A stretch of 42,500 nt of DNA from Symbiodinium natans (GCA_905221605.1 CAJNDS010002604.1:102473-144972); one strand, 5' to 3'; positions 11,081-20,066 are shown, numbered from the stretch's first letter. A program made the numbers and translations. Notes: generated by a model not told the origin, from the letters alone.

Positions 11081-11174
11081 GATGTTCCCCCTTATACTAG
11101 CAGCCCTTCATAGGGATGATGATAGGGAATACTTATATACCCTGTTAAGGACTGTTCGTATAGGGGGGAACATC
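11081..11174. mobile_element. Family-I hairpin MITE, copy 1
   Basis: An inverted repeat of about 94 bp. The left end reads GATGTTCCCCCTTATACTAG and the complement of the right end reads GATGTTCCCCCCTATACGAA, so the arms pair almost throughout. Related copies lie at 23425-23522, 33337-33703 (split) and 35051-35145. It has no coding capacity, which fits a miniature inverted-repeat element. I could not identify a target duplication. Confidence 0.75.
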
Positions 11175-11796
11175 TTTAACATGAGCCCGCCAAGCTCTGA
11201 GGCCTGGCATTGCCCGTCCACGCGGGAGTAGTGGCGCGGCATGCAGTCGTTGCACGCCATTCCCTGCAAAGCACAGCCCTACTACACAGGCTCTTTGGGC
11301 TTGTGAAGGGCTTCCTAAACCCCTAACCCCCTAACCCCCTAAACCCTAAACCCCAAAACCTAAACCCTAAACCCGAAACCCTCAACCCTAAACCCTAACC
11401 CTAAAAACCCCAAGCCCCAACCTTTGGGGTTGGATGGGTCTGGTGGGCTTAAGAAGTTTTTGTCGGAAGGTTGTCCCAAAACCCCAGCAGCCCGCCCACA
11501 CATCCCGAAAAACCCTCTGCTGGCTGGTTCTTCGTAGGGAAGGAAGGCCCTATATAATCCCTTAAAGGGTATATGTCAGGGCCCTCATTCCCTGGCTGCA
11601 CTTGGGAAGGTTGCTGTAAGTTAAGCTTTTAGCTGCCTTACTAAGAAACCCAAGAAAATAACAAAGGCTCAGGCGCTAAAGTTGCAGTAAGGCACCACAA
11701 AGATTCCCTGGGTGTGGATCAAGGGTGCACTGGGATGAAGCCTCGACCCTAAACCCTACACCCCGAACCCTAAAGCCGTAAACCCCAAATCCCAAA

Positions 11797-11835
11797 CCCT
11801 ATACCCTATACCCTATACCCTATACCCTATACCCT
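11797..11835 (-). repeat. CCCTATA variant array
   Basis: Five to six tandem CCCTATA units, a locally pure variant of the telomeric heptamer. Confidence 0.93.
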
Positions 11836-12204
11836 CTCAGGTGTAAGAATTCTGTAGGGCTTGGACTCTTACCTGCCTTTACAGGTTGAGAGGGTCTAGG
11901 GTAGGGTGTAGGGTTTAGGATTTGGTTTAGCGTGTAGGGTTAAGGGTTTAGGGTTTCTAAGGTCTGGGGTTTAGGGTTTACAAACCCCTAAGTCCCCTCA
12001 GACCCTCAACCCTGCAGCCGAAACCCCTCCACCCCAAAGCCCGAAACAGAGACTGCAGCAGAATGCCGCTGGCGCACACTGAAAAAATGCTACAACCTAC
12101 ACTACAACCCTGGACCCTCTCAACTCCAAGGCCTCAAAACCCTAAGAAACCCGAAGGAGCCCGAAGAAACCCTAAGAACCCAAAGGAGCCCAAGACCCCT
12201 AAAA

Positions 12205-12264
12205 ACCCAAAGCACAGCCCTAAACCCTAGACCCTAAACCCTAAACCCTGAACCCTAAACCCTA
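12205..12264 (-). repeat. CCCTAAA array hosting the LTR element
   Basis: CCCTAAA units run up to 12264 and resume at 21100 (CCCTAAACCCTAAGG). They form a single array interrupted by the 8.8 kb element. CCCTA occurs at 12260-12264 and 21100-21104, a 5-bp target duplication as expected for an LTR element, although the repeat makes a chance match possible. Confidence 0.85.
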
Positions 12265-12551
12265 TGCGGAGCTGCAATTGGTATTGTAGAAAGGAGTTAG
12301 TGTTGGAAGTTGGAAGGGTTAATGAACCCGGTAATCGTATTTGGCTCAAGATGGGCTTGAACAGAAAGCCACAAGTTCAAAAAGAAGTGCCTGGGTTCTT
12401 AGGGTTTGGTAAGGGTGTGGATTCCTTCCCCCTTTCCTTCCCCCCTGGGTTGCTCTTATCCGTGTTCTTGGTTGTTTCTTGGTTCGATCTGGGAAATATA
12501 AGTTCAGGGCGATTAGGGGAGTTGATTTCCTTCCTTGGTTGTCCCCCCGTA
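12265..12551 (+). repeat. 5' long terminal repeat
   Basis: A 287-bp sequence beginning TGCGGAGCTG and ending CCCCCCGTA, matching 20813-21099 except for three transitions (about 99% identity). The ATG at 12264 that opens the overlapping frame straddles the insertion junction with the telomeric array, so it is not the true start of the coding region. Confidence 0.93.
12340..12350 (+). promoter_or_regulatory. Spliced-leader-like motif in 5' LTR
   Basis: TTTGGCTCAAG is identical to the last eleven bases of the conserved dinoflagellate spliced leader, and weaker similarity extends upstream. The same motif is in the 3' LTR at 20888-20898. It may be a relict of a trans-spliced RNA captured during retrotransposition, or a coincidence. 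Confidence 0.35.
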
Positions 12552-12563
12552 GGTTATGAGCCC
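12552..12563 (+). promoter_or_regulatory. Primer-binding site, half tRNA-Met type
   Basis: GGTTATGAGCCC directly follows the 5' LTR. Its complement, GGGCTCATAACC, is an anticodon stem-loop of initiator tRNA-Met: the GGG/CC stem pairs flank the loop CTCATAA with anticodon CAT. Drosophila copia is known to be primed by the 5' half of initiator tRNA-Met cleaved in this arm. A normal site complementary to the tRNA 3' end (starting TGG) is not seen here. Confidence 0.75.
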
Positions 12564-12617
12564 AAATTAGGTTCCCTGCGGTTAAGTGTTCTTTCAAGGT
12601 TTTGGGATCAAGAAGCA

Positions 12618-14504
12618 ATGCCTTCTCCGAAGCGATGGCTCCAACTTGCCTCGGATGGTGGACAAGATGGTGGAGCTGGAAATGGTGCAGCTGAGTCTCT
12701 GGGTGAAAGAGCGGTGTTGGAAGAGGTGATTCCCGACGCTGAAGAACATCTGGAAGAGGCCTTGGTTGCAGAAAGCCCCAATGTGGGTATGAATCCCAAT
12801 AGGGATATGGTTAGCAATGCTGAAGCTGAAGGACGTGCTGTTTCTGTACCGCCAAAGCCTGGTGAAAAAAGGAACTGGGATGCGACTGGTGGCATAGATC
12901 GTGAAATGGAGGTGACTGTTTTACGAGTGTTACACAAACACGGGTACCAGCCGTCGTCTTCGACTTCGGGTCGAATGGTAGACCAAGAGTCTCAGACCGA
13001 TCTGATTGGAGAAGTGCTACAAGCGACCAGGAGGCCGTTGAACAAGATCAAAAAGGGTCCATCTTCGAGTTCCCAAGGTGGTGGAAGCGGTCACAAACAG
13101 AAGGGTGCGGACGGCTTTGAAGCTGCACCTGCTGCTGAATACGCCATGGGGGAGGAGGAGATCCTACAGATGGAGGCTGAACGGTTGCGACAGCTGTCAG
13201 AAGAAGAGGACGAGATGCGACAGGTTTCTGAAAGGGACGGTTTTCGGAAAGACGAGCATCTGATCCAAGCGTGTGATGGCACAATGTGGGAATTGCACCT
13301 CCATGAAGATGGGAGACAATATTATTACTGCCTGGATACGCACGAAACCAAGTGGACATTGCCGGTGGTAGGTGAAAAGGTGAAGAGTGACGAGGTGGTT
13401 GGGTCTCCTTTGGGCAATGAGCTGGAAATGGAGGCGGCACTGGATTCTTCATCCTCTACTCCGAAGACTGAGTCTACGAGGGCATTCCAGGGTAGTGTAA
13501 ATAGTTTAGGTGAAAAAGATTTTTCCTCTACTATCAGGGATAGCGGTCCTAGGGCTGATGGTGACGCCCCGACCTCGGGTTCTCCTGATGAGGAAGGGAT
13601 TCCTGGGAACCAAGCCAACATCGCTGGAGCTCAACACCTGGATCGGGAAGAAACAGAAGCGCTTTCTGAGGGTGGGGCAGCGATGGAATTGGTGGATCCA
13701 GAAGAGAAAATGCCCAATGAGGTGATCGGAACTGTGTCGGCTGCAGAAGAGCGAGTGGTGGATGTGGTACCTGTTGTTCAGGAAGGTGGTCCTGGAGATT
13801 CGGAGGATGGAGAGAAAAAGTTGTGTGTTACGACTGAGGAGGTCTCTTCGTTTGGTGCCAAGAATTCTGCCATTCAAGGGGAAAAAGAAGCTTCTGGAAT
13901 AGCTGGAGACACGGATGATCTGAAAAATGAGGCCTGGAGCGCCAATGATGCGCGGGTTGATGCGCCAGATATTACCTGGAGTGCGAAGGAAGCACGGGTT
14001 GAGGTGCATGTGGTGGTACGTTCCACGGGCGACTGCAACAATGGGGCGCAGGTCTCCGCAGCAGCTGATGATGGAGGTTCACAGGTGGACGCACTGGTGC
14101 AACCTGAAGTTAGCAGCGAGGAACGAAATGACAAGGGCTACACCGGAGCCAATGAGGCAGCTGTGGTCAATGATGGTGGAAATTCTCCTTTGGAGGCCAT
14201 GGAACCAAAGGAGCCTGCGGTGGAAGAAAGCGTGCCTGCCGTGGATGATCGACTCAATTGCCCTGCAGTGGAAGAAGATTTGCCTGCTGCAGAAGGTGAG
14301 ACAAAGGACTCCAATGATGGGTCCACTCCCATGAAGGGAGAAGCGTTGCCGTCTGGAAGTTCACCGGAAGTCGACACCGAGCGAACTACAGCAGATGAGG
14401 CAAAGCCGTTGGCGGAGAAAAGGGAGGTCCTGAAATCCAGGAGCACAAAAAAGATGAGCTTGTGGGACTCGTGGAGCAGGACGAGCAGTGTGACCCAAAG
14501 GTGA
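12618..14504 (+). CDS. LTR-element ORF1, acidic WW-domain protein
   Basis: A 628-residue, very acidic, low-complexity protein rich in Glu, Asp, Ser, Gly and Val. I start it at the Met of MPSPKRW at 12618, because the same frame upstream is LTR and leader sequence. Residues about 220-248 form a WW domain: first Trp in TMWELHL, then GRQYYYCLD, then the second Trp in TKWTLP 22 residues after the first. WW domains bind Pro-rich peptides and occur in RNA-processing factors. The rest appears disordered, with repeated VxEE/AVEE phrases near the C-terminus. The frame ends at 14504, overlapping the open frame of ORF2. An A AAA AAG heptamer at 14447-14453 lies in the phase needed for -1 frameshifting into ORF2. 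No protease or capsid motif is recognisable. Confidence 0.7.
   Translation: MPSPKRWLQLASDGGQDGGAGNGAAESLGERAVLEEVIPDAEEHLEEALVAESPNVGMNPNRDMVSNAEAEGRAVSVPPKPGEKRNWDATGGIDREMEVTVLRVLHKHGYQPSSSTSGRMVDQESQTDLIGEVLQATRRPLNKIKKGPSSSSQGGGSGHKQKGADGFEAAPAAEYAMGEEEILQMEAERLRQLSEEEDEMRQVSERDGFRKDEHLIQACDGTMWELHLHEDGRQYYYCLDTHETKWTLPVVGEKVKSDEVVGSPLGNELEMEAALDSSSSTPKTESTRAFQGSVNSLGEKDFSSTIRDSGPRADGDAPTSGSPDEEGIPGNQANIAGAQHLDREETEALSEGGAAMELVDPEEKMPNEVIGTVSAAEERVVDVVPVVQEGGPGDSEDGEKKLCVTTEEVSSFGAKNSAIQGEKEASGIAGDTDDLKNEAWSANDARVDAPDITWSAKEARVEVHVVVRSTGDCNNGAQVSAAADDGGSQVDALVQPEVSSEERNDKGYTGANEAAVVNDGGNSPLEAMEPKEPAVEESVPAVDDRLNCPAVEEDLPAAEGETKDSNDGSTPMKGEALPSGSSPEVDTERTTADEAKPLAEKREVLKSRSTKKMSLWDSWSRTSSVTQR
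14447..14453 (+). promoter_or_regulatory. Candidate -1 frameshift site, ORF1/ORF2
   Basis: The heptamer A AAA AAG is positioned so that ORF1 codons are AAA and AAG. Slippage by -1 enters the ORF2 frame, which has no nearby ATG of its own (the first start-like codon is GTG at 14462). The alternative is a one-base loss from an original A7 run, natural or artefactual. Confidence 0.5.
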
Positions 14505-16060
14505 AGACAAAGGATGCGCCAGGAGCCGATGATACAGAGATGGTTTCTGAAGAGCGTGTAAAGAAAGTGCCCCGAGCGGGAGCCTTGGAGTCACCTGGGC
14601 CACATTGCTATCAAGAGGGAGATGAGATCATGGGTCTAGTGCGCTGCATCAATGGGTATGGAGCCTTCTTGGACCATGGGGATATGAATGTATTGATTCC
14701 TGCAGAAGGGAACAATGCATATCAGTTCAAGTTTGGTGATACTGTCAATGGAACAGTGAAACGAGTGGAAGATGATGGTACCATAATCTTGGACACCTTT
14801 CTGGTTTTGGAAGAGGGCGCGGAGGACTCTTCTTCGACGCTGCGGAAATGGAAACCCAGCGGCTGGAGTACGTGGTGGACGGATTCATGGTATGCTGGTC
14901 AATGGTACCAAGATTCCAACGGTCAATGGGACTGGAAACAGGAGGAAGAGCAATCCGATGAAGAGCTTGTGGTACAGGAGTTGTCTTCTGAAGAACGAAA
15001 AGAAAGGCAACTTTATGGAGAAAAGATCTACAAAGCTCTTCTGGAGAATGGAAATGAAGAGGAAGCCTATGTTGGCAAAATTACTGGGATGCTGTTAGGT
15101 CGGCCGATGGAAGATTTACAGGAGTGTGTTGTGGATCAGGCATTCCTCAATGCGGAAGCTCGGCGCGCGTATGGCATCTTGCAAAATGATGGTTGGAAGC
15201 CTGATGGTACAGAAAGCACAGGCTTGGGGAAGTTAACCACTTTTTCCCGAAAACAGTACCACAACGCGCTTTTCGAACTGGCATGCAAAAAAAGGAGATT
15301 TTCTCGACCAGTTGTGGGTGAAGCGGTGGCAACGGTGCTGAATCAAGGGAAAGATGAGTTTTGGAACGCGCTTTGGTTGGACACCAAGCTATTTTTGCAG
15401 GAGCTTGATGGTGCAGTGCAATCCATGAGCAAAAGGGAGAACAAGCCAATGGAAGCCTACATGGGTCCTGACCAGTACAAAAAGGCTTACATGACACCAA
15501 AGACGGTGTTGTCACCTGGGTACAGCAAGCTGTGCAGGTTCTTCAATAAGGGAAGGTGTCGCAATGGCGATGGGTGTCCCTATGAGCATCGTCGGTACGG
15601 TGAAGGTTGGCCAGAAGGGGGGTCAACTGATCCAAAGAATAGCCAAGAAGCTGATGATGAGGACGGGAACATCGGTGACCCTCCCACAGAGGAAGGTACA
15701 GTGGATGAGGCACAGCAGGAGCAGGAGGATTTAGCCTTCCGGGCCAAGTACAATTTTGGCAAAGGTGCATCAAAGGGTGAGCCTACGTCGGGTGAGCCAA
15801 AAGGTCGGCTGTGTCTGTATTACAATCAAGGTGGTTGTAAATATGGGACTGCATGCAGGTACCTTCACAACGATGATGTAGCATTGGAAGGGACTTGGGA
15901 GCCCGGCAAAGCTTGGGACAATGCTTTCAGGAAGTCACTAAGGGACGCAGGGTTCCACCATTGCTGTTTCGATTATTACCTCAGAGGACGTTGCCGGAAA
16001 GGGTTAAATTTCTGCAAGTACTCCCATGACGAGATGTCAGAGGAGCGGCTGTCGCACTGA
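14453..16060 (+). CDS. LTR-element ORF2: S1, MLLE and CCCH fingers
   Basis: About 535 codons in the -1 frame relative to ORF1, with no plausible AUG start, so probably reached by frameshifting. Domains in order: an S1-like nucleic-acid-binding segment at about 14621-14800 (GDEIMGLVRCINGYGAFLD through GDTVNGTVKRV); a Trp-rich linker at about 14845-14940; an MLLE/PABC-like domain at about 15011-15190 containing the signature KITGMLL; and three CCCH zinc fingers. The first two are C-x7-C-x5-C-x3-H at about 15532-15590 and 15806-15870; the third is C-x8-C-x6-C-x3-H at about 15963-16027. MLLE domains of poly(A)-binding protein bind PAM2 peptides; CCCH fingers bind RNA. Such a combination fits an RNA-packaging or mRNP-hijacking protein. 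The frame ends at TGA 16058-16060, and the ORF3 frame is already open there. Confidence 0.7.
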   Translation, partial: DELVGLVEQDEQCDPKVKTKDAPGADDTEMVSEERVKKVPRAGALESPGPHCYQEGDEIMGLVRCINGYGAFLDHGDMNVLIPAEGNNAYQFKFGDTVNGTVKRVEDDGTIILDTFLVLEEGAEDSSSTLRKWKPSGWSTWWTDSWYAGQWYQDSNGQWDWKQEEEQSDEELVVQELSSEERKERQLYGEKIYKALLENGNEEEAYVGKITGMLLGRPMEDLQECVVDQAFLNAEARRAYGILQNDGWKPDGTESTGLGKLTTFSRKQYHNALFELACKKRRFSRPVVGEAVATVLNQGKDEFWNALWLDTKLFLQELDGAVQSMSKRENKPMEAYMGPDQYKKAYMTPKTVLSPGYSKLCRFFNKGRCRNGDGCPYEHRRYGEGWPEGGSTDPKNSQEADDEDGNIGDPPTEEGTVDEAQQEQEDLAFRAKYNFGKGASKGEPTSGEPKGRLCLYYNQGGCKYGTACRYLHNDDVALEGTWEPGKAWDNAFRKSLRDAGFHHCCFDYYLRGRCRKGLNFCKYSHDEMSEERLSH

Positions 16061-17235
16061 AACACTTGGTACAGGTGGCCAATCAGGTCCGGTTTGAAAA
16101 AGAGAGAGGATGGGAGCTTACGGATAGAAGCACTTTTCAGCCACCTGCGAGTGGGGGAGCTGAATCTTCCTCATCCTCGGCACCAAAAGCGCTGCAAATG
16201 ACCAATGTGTCACAAAAAGATGGTGAAAATATTCTGGATGAAGTAGAAGCTGATGAGCAAAAGAATTCGGTGGCTGCATCCACTAGTACTCAGCTTCACA
16301 ATCCGGAGGAGCCGATTGAAAATTGGATGGCTCGCAACGCACACCTGTGGGTGTATACCCTTCATGTAAGTGAGGTGATGATTACGCTTGGTGTGACCAA
16401 TGTGTCGGACTTGCAAGAGTTCATCTTTGTGGAAGATTTGGTTGACAAAGGGATCAACAAAGTGACCGCATGCAAAATTCTGCAATGGGTGGGTGAGGTC
16501 CGATATCGACCGGGAGGACCGGAAAAGGCAGTTCCTTCTGATGCATCTGTACGGGTACAACAATCTTCTGGGAACAAAGGGACTGGAAGAGCGGCGGTGC
16601 GAACCCTCACTCAGGTGCGTGAAGCTGAAGACTCCGGTGCAAAAACTACGCCGAGAGGTTCCTATCGGGAGCTTTTTGATAAGGTCAGGTGCCGTGATGG
16701 TTGGACGCTTGCGCAGAGGTCTCCGCTGTGCGTACAGAAGCTGCGGTTGGTGGGAGTTGGAATGCCGCCGGTGAATCCACCAACGAAAAAATATCGGTCA
16801 AGATCAAACCCTGTAAGAAGGGGAAGGCCCTTGCTGGACAAAAAACAGGTGCGACAGGTGCCACGATCTCGGTCACAACGACGAGTGCAACTGGCGGAAG
16901 TAGTGGAAAAACCGAAGCCACTGGAGCCGGTGAAACCTCGTGGTGGTTTGTCGTATCCATTCAGCAGAGCGTGGGCAGATGTGGTGGATGATGATGACCA
17001 GGCGGAGGCTTTGGTCTCGTATGCCGCTTCCTCAAGCGATTCAAGCGAGGAGGAGACCAATGCGGTACAACGCCTGAAGGAACTCTTTTGCAAGAAAGGG
17101 ATTCGTGGAGAACTGCGAGTCGTGGCAATGTTCCACAAAGTGGTTCTTCAGGCTCCAATGATGGGCCGAAAAAATCGGTTCACCTTGGCGAAGGGCGCGA
17201 CAAAGCGTCGCGGGGGGAGACCCGCCAAGAAGTGA
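16030..17235 (+). CDS. LTR-element ORF3, SAM-like basic protein
   Basis: About 400 codons, again -1 relative to the preceding ORF. The frame opens at 16030, has no AUG before about residue 55, and its first residues (RGAAVALKHLVQVANQV) read like a natural helix continuing ORF2. No classical slippery heptamer lies in the 30-base overlap, so a single missing base in this copy is the simplest explanation. Codons near 16320-16490 (WVYTLHVSEVMITLGVTN, then FVEDLVDKGINKVTACKIL) resemble a SAM-type helical bundle. The C-terminal half is strongly basic (KKYRSRSNPVRRGRPLL and similar), as in nucleic-acid-binding tails. The frame ends at 17235 after an A AAA AAT heptamer at 17169-17175. Function is unknown. 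Confidence 0.6.
   Translation, partial: RDVRGAAVALKHLVQVANQVRFEKERGWELTDRSTFQPPASGGAESSSSSAPKALQMTNVSQKDGENILDEVEADEQKNSVAASTSTQLHNPEEPIENWMARNAHLWVYTLHVSEVMITLGVTNVSDLQEFIFVEDLVDKGINKVTACKILQWVGEVRYRPGGPEKAVPSDASVRVQQSSGNKGTGRAAVRTLTQVREAEDSGAKTTPRGSYRELFDKVRCRDGWTLAQRSPLCVQKLRLVGVGMPPVNPPTKKYRSRSNPVRRGRPLLDKKQVRQVPRSRSQRRVQLAEVVEKPKPLEPVKPRGGLSYPFSRAWADVVDDDDQAEALVSYAASSSDSSEEETNAVQRLKELFCKKGIRGELRVVAMFHKVVLQAPMMGRKNRFTLAKGATKRRGGRPAKK
17169..17175 (+). promoter_or_regulatory. Candidate -1 frameshift site, ORF3/ORF4
   Basis: The heptamer A AAA AAT is phased so that ORF3 reads AAA AAT; a -1 slip continues as KKSVHLGEG in ORF4. As at 14447, loss of one A from a homopolymer is the competing explanation. 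Confidence 0.45.
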
Positions 17236-20066
17236 CTTCACAAGTTTTTTCGCTACCACAACCTTCGCGTCGAGCTGAACGGTCTCAAAAAAGAACAAGG
17301 GATGGTTCAGTTATGGTTGGTTCGCTGGCGGTGGGCTCCACGGATGAGGTTTTACCTGGGCAAGGTGCTGCTGGACAGGTGAATGTCTCTGAAAGCGCTC
17401 AAGTTCTTCCTGGGCATGAAGTGGCTGGACAGGAGACGGCGCCGGAAGGAGCAGTACAGATTTCTGGCGAGGAGACCGACCAAAAAGAAGGAGAAGGCGG
17501 GAGCAATGATCTCCGTGGTAATGATGCGAAGATGTTGGATGGTGGTCCGGTGAGGAGTGACCTTCAGCAATTGCTGGTGAAAGGCCTTCTGACTCGAATT
17601 TATTGGAAGGTTGCAGTTGGCAAGTTGCCAATGGGGCAAAGAGATTGCCAAAAAGGGTCCAATAAGATGGATCGAAATTTGGTTATTAGCATGTCATCCG
17701 AGGGTGCAAGCGAACAGGATGAGAACCTGGCACTGGAGGACGATGCTGATCAGTCAATGGGAGACGGTGCAATGGTTATGGTGTATGATCCAGGAACGCT
17801 GATCCAGTCGCCAACAACTGATTGGGTTATGCGTCGCGGTCTGACCGATCGTACCGTCTGGCCAGCAATGGCGCACCTGGCACAGAGGATATGTGCTGAA
17901 ATGGTTCAAGTGGATGAAATGAATGCCCAGCTAGGGACTGGAACACTCCTTTTTCAAAGGAGAGATCAAGGACATTATACTGACCTGCATCATTCGTTCC
18001 ATGACAACCCGTGCTTGCCGGCGGTGGGGAATTACCCTCTTTCGGTGATGGGTGCCTTGTTGTCTCCTGGTCTGGAAGGGGAATTCAAGAATACGGACAA
18101 GTTTGGTACTGCTATGGAGGCAATTGCCTATGATTGGAGCCGCAGTCCAGGCATGGAAGTTCATATTGAACTTATGGCGAGGGTAGCCAAAATGGTTCAC
18201 CCATTCCTGAATCTGGGAGCACAAGGGTCGGTGATGGTTTCAGAATTTCTCTGGCAGCGCGGGAGGGCTCGGTTGATGGAGTTTCTTCAAGCGGCGACTT
18301 GTGCGGACCAATTGGAGGCTCTCTGGAGAAGGATGGACGACGATGCGGATGAGGAGGTGGATCCTTCGACAGCGATGCTGGAAGTTCTTGGACTAGAGGA
18401 TGCGGTGCTTGATCAAGGGAACAATGAATCCCTTATTCCCATTGAAGATGCTGGAGGTGAGACAAGCGGTGACACTGGAGGGAAGGGCAAAGCGCCAGAA
18501 GTTTCTCCGGAAGAGGAGAAATCCAGTGGGTCATCCAGACTGGCGGACACAAGGATTTTCTTGTGGTCAGTGTACTCCCGCGTGGCTTCGAATTTCTCTA
18601 TGCAGGACCGCACTACTGGTAAGATCTTTGACAGCACCAAAGGATATCCTGGTGAAGGACCAAACAATGATGACAATCCTTCCTCTAAGGGGAACTTTCC
18701 CTGGATTTCAGAAGACTACCTCGACGAAGTGGTGTCAAAAAAGATGGAAAGGTCTTCAGAGATGGATGGGTTTGTTCCGGGAAGTGAGGGATCATTGGAA
18801 AAGGTAGAGGTGGAGAATGTTACTGCCTCTAAAATTCTTATGGCTCTTTGGAAGAAGGGACATAGAGTTGGGTTTAGAAGGTTGCGTCGTTTGAATGCAT
18901 CTGGATGCAAGGTTGGAGCAATGAAACGTCCAATCAAAAGGGTGCAGAAGATTGGCGCTAGGAAGGCCTTCATGAAGATGTTCAATGTTTTTGGATCGTC
19001 TCAGCATGGCTCAGGAGTTGGCGGAAAACCGATCATGAAGGTGGTAGGACCAAGGCCAGGTTTTCCAGCTGTACTCCAAGCACCAAATACTGATAGCAGC
19101 AGTCCCCAGGTACATGGCAATGTTCATGTAGAGCACAATCGCCCTATGGACCGGTATGAGGCAGAGCGCTTGGAGAAGAGGAAGAAGGGTTTCTGCTATT
19201 GGTTTGGCAAAGGGAAAGATCGCTGCAAATTTGGTGACGACTGCAAATTCATCCATTCCGAAGATGATGTGGTGCTACATTCGTATTGGTGTAAATACTA
19301 TGTGGCAGGGAGAGAATGTTTCGCTGGAAAGGATTGTGGGTTCTCGCATGATGCAACTGGTGTGAGGTGCGTCCAGTTTGCTCGGTCTGGGAAGTGTCGG
19401 TTTGGTGACAGGTGTGTCTTCGAGCATGGTGTTCCGTTGGAAAAACAGAGGCCAAGGTCTCCAAGGACGCCCCCAAGGGATGGTCCAAGGAGAAAGTCTG
19501 GTGCAAATGGTGGAGAAAAGGAGATCTCTCCTGAACAGTTCGATGATGATGAGGAGGATTTTATGGTTTATGACGAAGAGACCAAGATGACGGAACTGTT
19601 GATGGAGGCGATTTCATTTCTCTCCGGTGGCAAGCCAGATTTGGCTCGAGCAGAGGCGGACCCATTGTTCAAACTCCTGAAGTTCACTGGAGATGCTGAC
19701 CAAATGGATCAAGTATGGGTTTCGTGGACCACTGAAATGTTGTCAGTGCTGGAACTTCTCGAAGTAGTGAAGTCGTACGATGTTTCGCTCGCGGAGGTGG
19801 AAGAATGGGTCAATGACCTGAGGATATGGTATGAGCGAGCCAATTTGGGAGAAGAAAAGGATCCCAAAAAAGGGAAAAAGAGGTCCCTAGAAGGGGAGTC
19901 CAGCAAAGATATTCCTGCCGAAAAAGAAGTGGTTGAGACTTCGGAGACGGAGGTTGCCGTTGAGGAGGAGAAGAAAAAGGTAAAAAAAGAAGAGGAAAGC
20001 TGCAGCTATCGAAGATCCTTACACTCTCATGGTTCCAAAGCCGAAGAAGATGCCGACGATCATTGA
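17176..20066 (+). CDS. LTR-element ORF4 with three CCCH fingers
   Basis: About 960 codons. The frame is open from 17088, but the portion before about 17175 overlaps ORF3 and is probably not used. The N-terminal part has two similar phrases, EVLPGQGAAGQ and QVLPGHEVAGQ. A central region at about 17760-18400 is globular-looking (Trp, His and hydrophobic rich) with no family that I recognise. Near the C-terminus are three closely spaced CCCH zinc fingers at about 19191-19425: C-x9-C-x5-C-x3-H, then two C-x8-C-x5-C-x3-H. These are followed by an acidic helical segment and a Lys/Glu-rich tail. There is no reverse transcriptase, RNase H or integrase motif. The tail crosses an A7 run (19982-19988) after which the ORF5 frame continues the Lys-rich sequence, suggesting a one-base indel there. 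Confidence 0.65.

Larger units (their letters stand above)
4561..12259. other. Non-coding mosaic with telomeric arrays
   Basis: No credible gene is seen. About 300 bp of unique sequence upstream of the 4111-4560 gene (4561-4870) may hold its 5' region. The rest is a patchwork of TTTAGGG and CCCTAAA arrays in both orientations. Small arrays not listed separately lie near 4900-4950, 5055-5110, 5690-5710, 6630-6725, 7178-7225, 7330-7410, 7580-7650, 8640-8740, 8865-8960, 9418-9475, 9700-9725 and 11310-11420. Open frames of 60-90 codons within it run into repeat arrays and are not supported. Confidence 0.8.

Noticed and set aside
12264-12617. Upstream 118 codons of the ORF1 frame, starting at ATG 12264
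   Set aside because: The ATG spans the junction between the telomeric array and the LTR, and the following codons are LTR sequence repeated at 20813-21099. The first sensible Met is at 12618.
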